Source: Methylococcales bacterium (GTDB taxonomy: Bacteria > Pseudomonadota > Gammaproteobacteria > Methylococcales > Methylomonadaceae). Taken from it: a stretch of DNA of 37,907 bases. Below, one piece after another: positions 1 to 7,276 of the stretch (position 1 is the first letter of the stretch; the number at the start of each line of letters is the position of its first letter). Where the stretch lies: NCBI GenBank assembly GCA_028714175.1, contig JAQTMV010000022.1:1-37907 (forward strand), written 5' to 3'. The notes beneath the pieces were generated by a model that was given only the letters and a program-made list of their open reading frames with translations, had not been told where the DNA came from and searched no databases. The translations under genes were made by a program, and so were the position numbers.

Positions 1-125
1 ATGTGGGAGCAAGAAAACATCCCCTATACGGTTCGGAAGAAACGCCAAGTTTTTTTCGACAATATTCGAAGCCAAAAAGCGGGGATAACGTAGCTTGGGC
101 GTAAGGACAGATTTCGACAGCCTAG

Positions 126-263
126 GCACAAGGACTCTTTCAAACGGCTGACGATTTGCTTGGTTCGTCCACCAAGCTGATCCGAGAGAAATACGGGTTT
201 ACGGACGAGAGGCTGGAACAATTTTACACAGACTATATCTCGCAGATCCACCATGTTCTCTAA
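126..263 (+). pseudogene. 3' end of a broken gene-cassette ORF
   Basis: A plus-strand frame stays open from 126 to the TAA at 261-263 and reads as an ordinary hydrophilic, partly helical C-terminus of 45 residues (ending DYISQIHHVL). Upstream in the same frame there are stops at 102-104 and 123-125, so the full gene would need frameshifts or is already decayed, and its 5' part lies outside the window. The TAA falls inside the first core box of the attC site at 260-318, which is where integron cassette genes usually end. I do not recognise the protein family. It could be a chance open frame; the position of the stop codon is the main support. Confidence 0.35.
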
Positions 264-318
264 CCCTGCGCTCAAGCGAAACGCCGCAAAAGCGCGGCGC
301 CACTTAGCTCCACGTTAG
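260..318 (+). other. attC: integron attC recombination site
   Basis: The site has the full attC architecture. Outer boxes CTAAC (260-264) and GTTAG (314-318) are complementary. Inner boxes GCTCAAG (270-276) and CTTAGC (303-308) pair with one extra unpaired C, as the extrahelical base of attC sites does. Five-base unpaired spacers (265-269 and 309-313) separate outer from inner boxes on both sides. The centre folds through CGCCGC (282-287) and GCGGCG (294-299). The layout closely resembles the attC of aadA cassettes as I remember it. The expected crossover is the G/TTAG at 314. Both flanking reading frames run on the plus strand, the cassette direction. No integrase or second convincing attC is in the window, so it may be the end of an array lying to the left, or a solitary site. 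Confidence 0.75.
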
Positions 319-364
319 TGCGGGCGCAGCCCCGTTTTTCTACTCACCACTTAGGATAGCTCAC

Positions 365-847
365 ATGTCGAACGGCACAACATCTTCTCTCTCTTCAACA
401 ACCCCTGCGGTCACTCCTAAATCTGAACAATACATCGCATTGGCCGAGTTGACCCAGAAATCGTTTAATGACAGACGCATTTATGAGTGGAAGGTCAATT
501 TTTCCTTGTGGGCTTCAGTCGGTCTGGTTGTGTATGCCGCAGCCTCTAAACACCTCGTACTATTCCATTCACCCGAGGAGGCGTATACTGTTGCCTTCTT
601 CTTGCTGGGTTTCTACTGTTTGTTTCTCATCATGGTTAGTCGGGGTCACAACACCGACAAGAAATGGAAGCACTACTACATGCTCAAAGCCGAGGGTGAC
701 AATCCGCAGCAGCCTCCCATAACTGACAAGACCTCTATATTAACCACGGTCTTATGGTTATTGCCATCAATTGCGTTCACTGTTCTTTTGCTCTACATCG
801 CCATCCAAATCCTAGCTCAAATCCAAACTTCTTGCCCATGCCAGTGA
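365..847 (+). CDS. small membrane protein, probably cassette-borne
   Basis: This 160-residue protein has a Ser/Thr-rich N-terminus and three likely membrane helices: about residues 43-62 (after a WKVNFSLW motif), 76-93 and 123-148. A short charged loop rich in Lys, His and Tyr lies between helices 2 and 3. It ends in a Cys-Pro-Cys tail. The ATG lies 47 bases after the predicted attC crossover, with only a weak AGGAT upstream. That spacing and orientation fit the next gene of an integron cassette. I do not recognise a named family and assign no function. An alternative is that it is an ordinary chromosomal gene beside a solitary attC. Confidence 0.7.
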   Translation: MSNGTTSSLSSTTPAVTPKSEQYIALAELTQKSFNDRRIYEWKVNFSLWASVGLVVYAAASKHLVLFHSPEEAYTVAFFLLGFYCLFLIMVSRGHNTDKKWKHYYMLKAEGDNPQQPPITDKTSILTTVLWLLPSIAFTVLLLYIAIQILAQIQTSCPCQ

Positions 848-948
848 ATTGCGCCCGACTAATACGTAGCTAAAGCTGACGCGGCCACCTCGCGTAACGG
901 AAAGTAACGTCGTGCAAATCTACTATCGAAATGCGGTGCGAAAGCTAA

Positions 949-974
949 CGGTGGGCGGGCTTTTTTGCTCACCG
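949..974. repeat. GGGCA/TGCCC-type hairpin repeat, copy 1
   Basis: CGGTGGGC (949-956) pairs with GCTCACCG (967-974) through one G-T wobble around a T-rich loop. It is the first of two adjacent hairpins lying between the membrane-protein gene and the vapC stop. The same stem core with an A/T-rich loop recurs at 989, 6763, 25940 and 35734. Confidence 0.55.
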
Positions 975-988
975 GAATAAGCGCTAAA

Positions 989-1015
989 AGGTGGGCAGAA
1001 AAGCATTGCCCACCT
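989..1015. repeat. GGGCA/TGCCC-type hairpin repeat, copy 2
   Basis: A perfect 9-bp stem, AGGTGGGCA (989-997) and TGCCCACCT (1007-1015), encloses a nine-base loop. It lies 16 bases beyond the vapC stop, so on the minus strand it could also serve as a 3' hairpin, but no T-tract follows it. It is the best-formed copy of the dispersed family. Confidence 0.6.
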
Positions 1016-1030
1016 GCACTACACGGCTAA

Positions 1031-1489
1031 CTAATTTTTTAGTAAGGTGTTGATGGCGATGACTTCCATAATGGCATCGGACTTGATACCTGCGTCGTTC
1101 GAGAGAAAAAACGAACAACCCGCCTTGAGAGCAGTCGCGTAGTGTAGCGCGTCGATGAGCTTCATACCGCGCTTGGCGCGAAGCTGAGCGGCAAAGTCGA
1201 AAATGGCAGCATCATGTGATTGGATTGAGAGGAAATTTTCGGTCGCAAAAAAGGCTTTGAAATTGGCGACTAGCGACAAGTTATCTTGTCGATAGGGCTG
1301 GATCATGGTTTCAGCTACCGCCACATCGCCTGTGTATCCCATGAATTTTCCAGCTTCACATGCTTCGATGATCGGCGCGACTATCTCATAATAGCCCTCA
1401 CTTTGTTCGAGAAAGTATATGAAGACGTTTGTATCCATATAGACACGCTTCCCGCACATACGTGCCAAAAGCGCGGCTATCTCTCCCAT
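1031..1489 (-). CDS. PIN-domain toxin (VapC-like ribonuclease)
   Basis: The 152-residue product is a PIN-domain protein. The four acidic positions of the family's metal site are visible: D19 in YMDTNVFIYFLE, E60 in VAETM, D113 in LIDALHYATAL and D132 in FLSNDAG. PIN toxins of this type are single-strand RNA endonucleases that cut tRNA, rRNA or mRNA when released from their antitoxin. The start overlaps the end of the AbrB-like antitoxin gene by 13 bases, so the pair is translationally coupled and read from the upstream promoter. Met12 is an alternative start; choosing it would lose no catalytic residue. Type II toxin-antitoxin modules are frequent in chromosomal integrons and here the pair lies 1.2 kb from an attC site, although no attC was recognised directly beside it. 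Confidence 0.88.
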   Translation of the reverse strand: MGEIAALLARMCGKRVYMDTNVFIYFLEQSEGYYEIVAPIIEACEAGKFMGYTGDVAVAETMIQPYRQDNLSLVANFKAFFATENFLSIQSHDAAIFDFAAQLRAKRGMKLIDALHYATALKAGCSFFLSNDAGIKSDAIMEVIAINTLLKN

Positions 1490-1731
1490 GAGTCACGATC
1501 ATTACGGAGCGTTTTATCCCGCTCTTCCGGTGTAGTTCCCCACAAACCACGGGCAATACCTGCATAGGACATGACAGAGCTTTTGCGTTCCTGACGCTTT
1601 GTTGGCGTGAGTGTAATAACGCCATTGACGAGAGCGATTTCTAATGTATCATTCGGGGCAATATGTGCTTCCTGCACGATGCTGGCTGGCAACGTGATTT
1701 GATGCTTTTGTCGCACACGTACTTCAGGCAT
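1477..1731 (-). CDS. AbrB/MazE-type antitoxin
   Basis: An 84-residue protein with an N-terminal swapped-hairpin AbrB/SpoVT DNA-binding domain (VRVRQKHQITLPASIV, then NDTLEIALVNGVITLTP, residues about 3-45). It is followed by a basic linker and a C-terminal segment that should wrap the partner toxin (GIARGLWGTTPEERDKTL). The ATG at 1731 is preceded by a strong TTGGAGG at good spacing, which rules out the longer in-frame upstream Met. It overlaps the PIN toxin gene at its 3' end. Antitoxins of this kind normally bind their own promoter, alone and with the toxin, to repress the operon; the AT-rich stretch at 1740-1780 is the likely promoter region. Confidence 0.87.
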   Translation of the reverse strand: MPEVRVRQKHQITLPASIVQEAHIAPNDTLEIALVNGVITLTPTKRQERKSSVMSYAGIARGLWGTTPEERDKTLRNDRDSWER

Positions 1732-1875
1732 GATGGCCTCCAATAGGTAAGAAGTGAGAAAATAATTATTAATTCCTACCGATAATATCCGAAGTGGGCG
1801 CAAAGTCAATCTGTTTCTTGTTTCTCGCTTCCAATTACTCTCCTGTACCCGTTAGCCGGTACGCAGAGTCGGCTG

Positions 1876-2853
1876 TTACGACAGCCTGACCCTCGGATCA
1901 ACCAGCGTATAAGAAATATCCGTCAGCAACAGCCCAAACACATACAGAACCGAACCTAAAAAAACCATGGCTCTGACAATCGCAAAATCCTGGCTGTTAA
2001 TCGCATCTATTGTATAACTGCCCAGTCCCGGAATGCTGAAAAAAGATTCCATAATCAAGCTGCCCATAAATAACAAAGGCAGCACCACGACTACGCCGGT
2101 TAAAATCGGAATCATCGCGTTTTTCAGGACATGCCGGAACAGGGTTTGGGTTTCTGTTAACCCTTTGGCGCGTGCGGTGCGGACATAGTCCTTTTCGACT
2201 TCTTCGAGGAATAAGGTTCTATACCAGCGAGCACCTGAACCTATCCCTGAAAACACCCCGATCAGCACAGGCAATATCAGGAACTTGATCGCTGCCATGC
2301 CATTGTCATAACCGGAAATAGGCACCAGCCTTAATAATTTGGCTATAAAAAACTGGCCGCCGATAATATAGAACAACGATGAAATCGACATTAAAATCAC
2401 GCACAAGACGATTCCCGCGTGTTCCAGATAACTGCTGCGAAACAGCACCATCATCAAGGCAAAACTGATATCAACCAGCAAGCCGACACACAGAGTCGGC
2501 AAGGCCACGGCAAGACTTGGCCACATACGCTGCTGAATATCCGCGCCAATATTTCTGCCGCTATCGGACACACCGAAACGAAAGAAAAACAGGCCGACTG
2601 ATTTTTGATAAAAAATAGTCCGGGTTATTTTTTCTTGCCCCTGAACTTTATTATTCCAAAGTAATGGCAAATCATAGCCTCTCTGATGTTTCCAGTTTTT
2701 TACCGCTTGCTCGGTAACATGTTTTTGCCCCAGTTGCATGCGCGCCATGTCATCAGGACTGTTGACGAAGAAAAACAACACAAAAGTTAAAATATTGACT
2801 CCGATTAACAGAGGAAAGGCGTATAAACACCGGCGGATAATATATTGAATCAT
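1876..2853 (-). CDS. peptide-type ABC transporter permease (DppB/YejB family)
   Basis: A 325-residue inner-membrane permease of the oligopeptide/nickel (DppB/OppB) family. It opens with the characteristic MIQYIIRRCLYAFPLL helix, carries a large periplasmic loop (about 35-110), and then five further helices. The cytoplasmic coupling loop for the ATPase is clear (YVRTARAKGLTETQTLFRH, about 223-241), followed by the conserved SFFSIPGLG region (270-278). Length is slightly below typical YejB proteins. Its start overlaps the binding-protein stop by four bases, so the two are co-translated. The second permease and the ATPases that complete such transporters do not follow; the next gene is an unrelated toxin-antitoxin pair. 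It may work with partners encoded elsewhere or be stranded. Confidence 0.88.
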   Translation of the reverse strand: MIQYIIRRCLYAFPLLIGVNILTFVLFFFVNSPDDMARMQLGQKHVTEQAVKNWKHQRGYDLPLLWNNKVQGQEKITRTIFYQKSVGLFFFRFGVSDSGRNIGADIQQRMWPSLAVALPTLCVGLLVDISFALMMVLFRSSYLEHAGIVLCVILMSISSLFYIIGGQFFIAKLLRLVPISGYDNGMAAIKFLILPVLIGVFSGIGSGARWYRTLFLEEVEKDYVRTARAKGLTETQTLFRHVLKNAMIPILTGVVVVLPLLFMGSLIMESFFSIPGLGSYTIDAINSQDFAIVRAMVFLGSVLYVFGLLLTDISYTLVDPRVRLS

Positions 2854-4985
2854 TGCAACGTTTCCATGGCACGGCGATGATAGCTATTAATCGCCGGAAT
2901 TAACATCAGGACAAACAACAGGGCTCCAAGCAGCAACGGCCAAAATATCGGCTTGTTCCATGCCTGTCTTTTTTCTGCTCTGGCGTTTGTATCAATTCGG
3001 GTATATTTGAGCCGGTTATTCGCCATCGAATTGGGTTTCAAGTTTTCATACCAGCCATGAAATAGCGAAAAATTCTTCGGATGAAAGCCAAAAACCCATG
3101 GCGCGTCATGACGCACGATTTCCTGTAACTGCTGAATAAACCGGTAACGTTGTTCGCTGTTATCCATATTTCGCATTTGCTCAAACAAGCGATCAAATTC
3201 AGGATTTTGATAATTAGCAGCATTTTCGCCGCCGTGCTTGACTTTTGAATTAGCGCCATACAGCAGAAAAAATAAATTTTCAGGATCAGGATAATCAGCA
3301 TTCCAGCCCCAAACAAAGATCTGTTCAGTACCTGCCCGCATTTTTTCCTGAAATCGATTGTAATCAGTGGCGCGAATCACCAGTTTAATACCCAGTTTCT
3401 CAAACTGTTTGCGATACCAGTTCATCGTCGGGCGATCATCAATACTGACTGAAGTCGTATCAAAATATAAAATCAGAGCTTCTTTGGTTTTTGGATCAAT
3501 ACCATCGGGATAACCGGCCTCCGTCATCAATTGCCTTGCTGCATCGATTTTTTTTCGCTGCGCCTTGCCGTCTACCCAATCATAACTATAAGGATTGATG
3601 CCCTCTATACCTTCCGCATAGCCATATATGCCGGGCGGAATAACACCCTGAGCGGCAACGCCGCGTCCATTCCTGAAAATGGAAATATATTCTTCATAAT
3701 CAACGGTAATAGCAATCGCCTGACGCAACTTTCTCGCTCTTTCACTATTGCCGCCTACAGTGGCATCCAGCATATTAAACCCCATATAGAAAATGGACGT
3801 CTCTACCAGGGTTTGTAACCGGATGCCTTTTTTCTTCATGGACCCGGTTAATTCAACGCCGCCGCTACCGGTAAATTGTATGGCCTGATCAAAACTGTCA
3901 GAAGAGATGCCCGAGGCATCGTAATAACCTTGTAAAAATTTAGTCCAGTAGGGAATGGTTTCCTTTTCCAGCATAAAAACGACTTTATCGATAAAAGGCA
4001 GTCGTTTTCCCGCGTCAGTTAACAGACCCTTCTGTATATCTTCGGGTTCACCTTCAGACGGATACATTTCCGGATGAAACAATGGATTTTTAAGCAAAAT
4101 CATGCGCCGATTGGGATTGTTTTCTGCCAGTAAATAAGGGCCTGTGCCAATTGGGAACCAATCCAGCGTAATGTTTTTGGCGCTTAAGTCCGGCTGATCG
4201 TAAAACACATCAGCTTCCCAAGGCATAGGCGAAAAAAACGGCATGGCTAACCAGAATTTAAATTGCGGATATTTGCCATTAATCCGGATGCGATATTGAT
4301 AACGATTGATGACCTCCAGTCCCGCCATCGATATATTTTTAATATCAGCTTTTTGCTTATCACTGACTTGTTTGGAAAAATCATCAAAACCGACAATATA
4401 ATTTTTCATGATTTCGGCGATCGGTGACTGCATTTTAGGATGCGCCAAGCGCTTGATTTGATGTACATAATCTTCAGCGGTAAGTTCACGCGAGCCGGTG
4501 CTTTTAAAATCATTCAACGTATTTAGTGACTGGATTTGTTCCCGAGTCAGCTGATGATACAGATAATCGCCCTGCGCATTTTTTGCCAGGGCCGGATGCG
4601 GTTGGTACTGAATGTTGGGCTGAATATCAATCACATAATCGGTATAGACAATGTCACTATCCTTTGCGCCCTCCCCTAACTTTTCACCCTGCTTATTCAG
4701 ATAATTGATTTCCGGCATTTTGCCAGCCGTCAACGGCGTCAATTGATACGGTCTTTTCAGGTAATGATATTGAAACGGCGGTTCATAAATCTGCGCTATA
4801 AAGGCATATTCGTTTTCACTGTAAGCAACGGCAGGATCCAAATGCTTGGGCCGCTCTGAAAACGATTGGTATAATACAGAAAGCTTGCCCTCGTCTACCG
4901 GATAGGGATTATTAAGTTGATTTAGATCACATGCAGTCAACATTAATGAGAGCAATAATAGAATTTTGCAGGGTTGCATCTTCAT
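2850..4985 (-). CDS. extracellular solute-binding protein, family 5 (peptide-binding lipoprotein)
   Basis: A roughly 711-residue binding protein of the SBP_bac_5 family, much larger than the usual 530-600. The N-terminus is a lipoprotein signal (LMLTAC, Cys19) with Asp at position +2, which in enterobacteria keeps lipoproteins in the inner membrane. Family features follow: LSVLYQSFSERPKHLDP near the N-terminus, YLLAENNPNRRMILLKNP, FNMLDATVGGNSERARKLRQAIA, and the C-terminal domain with GWNADYPDPENLFFLL. Unusually, the end adds a hydrophobic helix (about 675-698) and a short basic tail, so the protein would be anchored at both ends. The ATG at 4985 was preferred over an in-frame TTG at 5000; neither has a clear ribosome-binding site. 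It is coupled to the permease gene by a four-base overlap. Confidence 0.87.
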   Translation of the reverse strand: MKMQPCKILLLLSLMLTACDLNQLNNPYPVDEGKLSVLYQSFSERPKHLDPAVAYSENEYAFIAQIYEPPFQYHYLKRPYQLTPLTAGKMPEINYLNKQGEKLGEGAKDSDIVYTDYVIDIQPNIQYQPHPALAKNAQGDYLYHQLTREQIQSLNTLNDFKSTGSRELTAEDYVHQIKRLAHPKMQSPIAEIMKNYIVGFDDFSKQVSDKQKADIKNISMAGLEVINRYQYRIRINGKYPQFKFWLAMPFFSPMPWEADVFYDQPDLSAKNITLDWFPIGTGPYLLAENNPNRRMILLKNPLFHPEMYPSEGEPEDIQKGLLTDAGKRLPFIDKVVFMLEKETIPYWTKFLQGYYDASGISSDSFDQAIQFTGSGGVELTGSMKKKGIRLQTLVETSIFYMGFNMLDATVGGNSERARKLRQAIAITVDYEEYISIFRNGRGVAAQGVIPPGIYGYAEGIEGINPYSYDWVDGKAQRKKIDAARQLMTEAGYPDGIDPKTKEALILYFDTTSVSIDDRPTMNWYRKQFEKLGIKLVIRATDYNRFQEKMRAGTEQIFVWGWNADYPDPENLFFLLYGANSKVKHGGENAANYQNPEFDRLFEQMRNMDNSEQRYRFIQQLQEIVRHDAPWVFGFHPKNFSLFHGWYENLKPNSMANNRLKYTRIDTNARAEKRQAWNKPIFWPLLLGALLFVLMLIPAINSYHRRAMETLQ

Positions 4986-5635
4986 AAATAAAAACACCAA
5001 AGATCAATAAAAGCCTAGCTAAACCAGCATAATTGACTCGCTATAAAAAGAGACATTTTTAACATGGGTGAGAAAATGCAAAATCCGTTCGTCCTGAGCC
5101 TAAATGATTTCTTCGCCTTGTGCAGCTTCTTCTACCAGTTTTGATATCTGTGTTTAGCTTGGTGTATATTGATTTGATACATGCTGACCCCTGGACTAAA
5201 CTGGACAAAGTTTAACATTTGTCATACAACGTTATGTTAGAAATATTTGTCCCTACGGGAATTTAGTGGGTAACTATACTGGGCTTGCCATCTTTCCCAG
5301 TATAATCCAACTTGCGTTGGAAGCCATATTTTTGCTATCCCACTTTATGCCAGTCGAAGAATACAATCTATCCTTCCTTCCAAACAGCAGAATATATTTT
5401 GACTTCATATTTCCATCAGTAATCAGGATCAATTCTGAACTAATCGGAAAAGTACTTAATCAAATTTTGTTAAGCATTACAACAGCGCTGAAAAAGGGAG
5501 AATCAATTTCCCTGAAATTAACAGGGGAGGGATTTTAACTCCCGCTTATGGGGATTCAGTGCCTTCCGGGATACATCATTTTTTGCTTAAAACAGTAAGG
5601 TGCTATTTATCTTAAGTATTTTAAGGAGATTTTTT
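4986..5635. other. long intergenic stretch, mostly without clear content
   Basis: This AT-rich stretch contains the divergent upstream regions of the binding-protein gene and of the small genes to the right. One weak reading frame (5266-5538) is listed separately. A half-site reminiscent of the widespread CCTTCGAC/CTGAGC palindromic repeat appears near 5085-5100 (CCGTTCGTCCTGAGCC). No transposase or RNA gene was recognised. Confidence 0.4.
5266..5538 (+). CDS. doubtful small protein, possible histidine-kinase-like remnant
   Basis: A 90-residue reading frame beginning at GTG with no convincing ribosome-binding site. The C-terminal third (residues 55-85: INSELIGKVLNQILLS, then TALKKGESISLKL) weakly resembles the region around the N-box of histidine-kinase ATPase domains. 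The invariant Asn is not in place, the G-boxes are absent and the frame stops directly afterwards. The N-terminal part is hydrophobic. It could be a decayed fragment, a small unknown protein or a chance frame; I lean to a remnant and attach no function. Confidence 0.25.
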   Translation: MGNYTGLAIFPSIIQLALEAIFLLSHFMPVEEYNLSFLPNSRIYFDFIFPSVIRINSELIGKVLNQILLSITTALKKGESISLKLTGEGF

Positions 5636-5947
5636 ATGTTAAAAAATAAACTGCTTACGGCATTTATTGCCTCTTTATTTATAGTTTTCTTTTCTTACAA
5701 TCCTATGGCTCGATCCGAAGAAGTACAAGAAGAAGAGGCTTTTAGTGAGCCTATTCAATAATTAACCGGTAGCGTTGGAGATGTGCCTGTTTATTTCCAT
5801 ATCTACGGTGCTAATTTTATGACTGAGCAGGAGCGTTGTAATTATTTGCTGAGGCTGGACAGCATGAAAACAAAGGAAGAAAGGGCTGCGTTCCGGGCTA
5901 AACATCGCGAAAAAATTGACCTGCTTCGCAAAGAGAAGGGCGGCTAA
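5636..5947 (+). pseudogene. small secreted protein gene split by an in-frame TAA
   Basis: A strong TTAAGGAG precedes the ATG. The frame begins with a signal peptide (about 26 residues, hydrophobic core FIASLFIVFF, cleavage near MARS) and an acidic stretch (EEVQEEEAF). It then meets TAA at 5759-5761 and continues open for 61 more codons to TAA at 5945-5947. The second part reads VYFHIYGANFMTEQER, then RLDSMKTKEERAAFRAKH, a highly charged helix typical of small periplasmic proteins with a YG-x-x-(L/F)-M-T motif followed by a TxEER-type helix, which I recall from many proteobacteria without a known function. Because both halves are in one frame and family-like, this is a single gene with one nonsense change, not two genes. 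A sequencing error or stop-codon readthrough are the alternatives. Confidence 0.65.
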
Positions 5948-6044
5948 ATAACTGGTAATTTGCTGTTGATCGGTATGCAATAAGCAACCGTTAGCCGTAC
6001 AGTCACTGATTACAACTCAACCATTCACGTTAACAGGTGATTAT

Positions 6045-6062
6045 GCAGGATCTGAATCCTGC
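6045..6062. repeat. perfect 7-bp hairpin between convergent genes
   Basis: GCAGGAT (6045-6051) and ATCCTGC (6056-6062) form a perfect stem with a CTGA loop. It lies between the 3' ends of the converging genes at 5636-5947 and 6089-6532, a place for a terminator, but no T-run follows on either strand. A second small hairpin (GAGT/ACTC around TTTT) overlaps the next stop codon near 6084-6095. Confidence 0.35.
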
Positions 6063-6088
6063 TGCTATTAAGCGGCAAAGAAGAGTTT

Positions 6089-6532
6089 TTACTCTTTATG
6101 TCCTATTGTCAGCCGAAGAAACGCCCCGAGGGCCACAAGCAAAAAACTGCTGCCAAAAAGTATGCTGACCGGATAATACAAATTGCCAGCCAATTCCAAC
6201 TGACTATATTTTATAATCATTATCAGAGCTTCCAATACAAGCACAATGCAGACTGTTCCGACAAATCGGGTTATTATTCTTCTGATACTAGAGTATATGT
6301 TTTCCTCTTCATCTGAAGAGCTGTATTCTTTACTAATGCCAGCACCCAGTTCAAACATAGCCAAGGCGATAACATACGTGTTAATGGCTTGTATTACCGT
6401 TGCCATAAACTCTCCCTGAGGATTGAACGCAAAATCTACAAAGTTATAACTTGCTAACAGCACTAATAAAAGCGACAATGCATGAAAAATAAATGAAAAT
6501 ATTGTTCCCATTATCTTTTTATATTCTATCAA
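6089..6532 (-). CDS. four-helix membrane protein of unknown function
   Basis: The product, about 147 residues, has four predicted membrane helices (about 9-31, 46-63, 86-108 and 116-140). A short acidic cytoplasmic loop (KEYSSSDEEENIYSSIRR) lies between helices 2 and 3, and helix 3 starts with TRFVGTVCIVLVLEALIMI. It superficially recalls PsiE/YqhA-type small membrane proteins, but I cannot name the family. The preferred start is TTG at 6532 because a GGGAGG lies seven bases upstream; the downstream ATG at 6511 lacks a good ribosome-binding site and would trim seven residues. No functional partner is evident nearby. Confidence 0.7.
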   Translation of the reverse strand: MIEYKKIMGTIFSFIFHALSLLLVLLASYNFVDFAFNPQGEFMATVIQAINTYVIALAMFELGAGISKEYSSSDEEENIYSSIRRIITRFVGTVCIVLVLEALIMIIKYSQLELAGNLYYPVSILFGSSFLLVALGAFLRLTIGHKE

Positions 6533-6762
6533 GATACGGCCTCCCAACAGTTTTAAAAAATCGCCTTAACGTTTGTTTGTATCTACTTTAACCCGTAAGG
6601 GGATTCCGCGCTAGCAATCCGCCTTAAACGGAGAGCAAAAACTAAAGATCCGGTTTGAATTTTGTAGAAGGTTATCTGCGTTTCTATTTTATGGTGAGAG
6701 CGGTTCATTGTCGATATTAGCAGTATCGCGATACCACCCTGTGATCCTGCAATATTATCCCT

Positions 6763-6785
6763 GTGGGCAGTGCATTTCTGTCCAC
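6763..6785. repeat. GGGCA-type hairpin repeat, degenerate copy
   Basis: GTGGGCAG (6763-6770) pairs with CTGTCCAC (6778-6785) through one G-T wobble, with a seven-base loop. Stem sequence and size match the better copies at 989-1015 and 25940-25958, so I group it with them. Confidence 0.4.
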
Positions 6786-6820
6786 CGTTTTAATGATTAT
6801 CCCGGCAGTTACATACTGTT

Positions 6821-6846
6821 TTTATGCCGCAAATGCCAGGCATAAA
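6821..6846 (-). terminator. possible 3' hairpin of the DUF1622 gene
   Basis: TTTATGCC (6821-6828) and GGCATAAA (6839-6846) form a perfect 8-bp stem 22 bases beyond the DUF1622 gene stop codon. No T-tract follows on the minus strand, so it is a weak terminator candidate or an mRNA-stabilising hairpin. Confidence 0.3.
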
Positions 6847-6868
6847 GCCGCCCATTTTGTTCGGCTCT

Positions 6869-7231
6869 TTAGTTTGACGCCAGAGATTCTGCATGCAACT
6901 CGCGCAGTAGAAAATAATTAAGCGCTGTGCGGATGACAGCGATTGCGGCTAGCTTGCCGATCTGATCCCAGCTAGGCGACACGGCTGTAGAAAGAATATC
7001 GGCCCCAAGTTGCAGTTCGAGAGCCAGGGCCAGGTAGCGCGCAAGTGTCAGTCGTGTTTCGCTAAATACGTCCTTACTGCGCGCTCGTATGCTACGGACC
7101 CAGGAGCCTATGACCGCAAGCAGCCCCATGCCGATCACAACAGCACCGATGACTTCGACCAACAGTTTGAGCCAAAGAACGGCATGCCTCACGACCTCTT
7201 CGGCCCCCTGAATGGTTGGTTCAATCAGCAT
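6869..7231 (-). CDS. DUF1622 family membrane protein
   Basis: A 120-residue membrane protein matching the DUF1622 family by its conserved second half: TRLTLARYLALALELQLGADI, then SPSWDQIGKLAAIAVIRTALNYFL, which runs nearly to the end. Predicted helices lie at about 22-46 (WLKLLVEVIGAVVIGMGLLAVIG), 66-84 and 96-112. The family is widespread and has no established function. The ATG at 7231 was chosen over an in-frame TTG at 7252; neither has a strong ribosome-binding site. It sits alone, 46 bases downstream of tamB on the same strand, so some read-through from the tam operon is possible. Confidence 0.85.
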   Translation of the reverse strand: MLIEPTIQGAEEVVRHAVLWLKLLVEVIGAVVIGMGLLAVIGSWVRSIRARSKDVFSETRLTLARYLALALELQLGADILSTAVSPSWDQIGKLAAIAVIRTALNYFLLRELHAESLASN

Positions 7232-7276
7232 GTAAGTACCAATGTTGTGCAAGAAAAGCCAGACACCCTGCCTGGC

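Larger units (their letters stand above)
6548..6868. other. intergenic stretch with two hairpins
   Basis: No coding frame was recognised. It holds a degenerate copy of the dispersed GGGCA-type hairpin at 6763-6785 and a perfect 8-bp stem at 6821-6846. It probably contains the upstream region of the minus-strand gene that starts at 6532. Confidence 0.5.

Noticed and set aside
841..950. A second attC site after the membrane-protein gene
   Set aside because: A small ACGCG/CGCGT hairpin and CGAC/GTCG ends exist, but there is no GTTAG-type box and the inner boxes do not pair.
1841..1865. GTACC/GGTAC palindrome after the permease gene as a terminator
   Set aside because: The stem is only five pairs and no T-run follows on the minus strand.
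5180..5260. Possible insertion-sequence end (CTGACCCCTGGACTAAACTG)
   Set aside because: It resembles ends of some IS3-type elements, but there is no matching inverted end, target duplication or transposase nearby.
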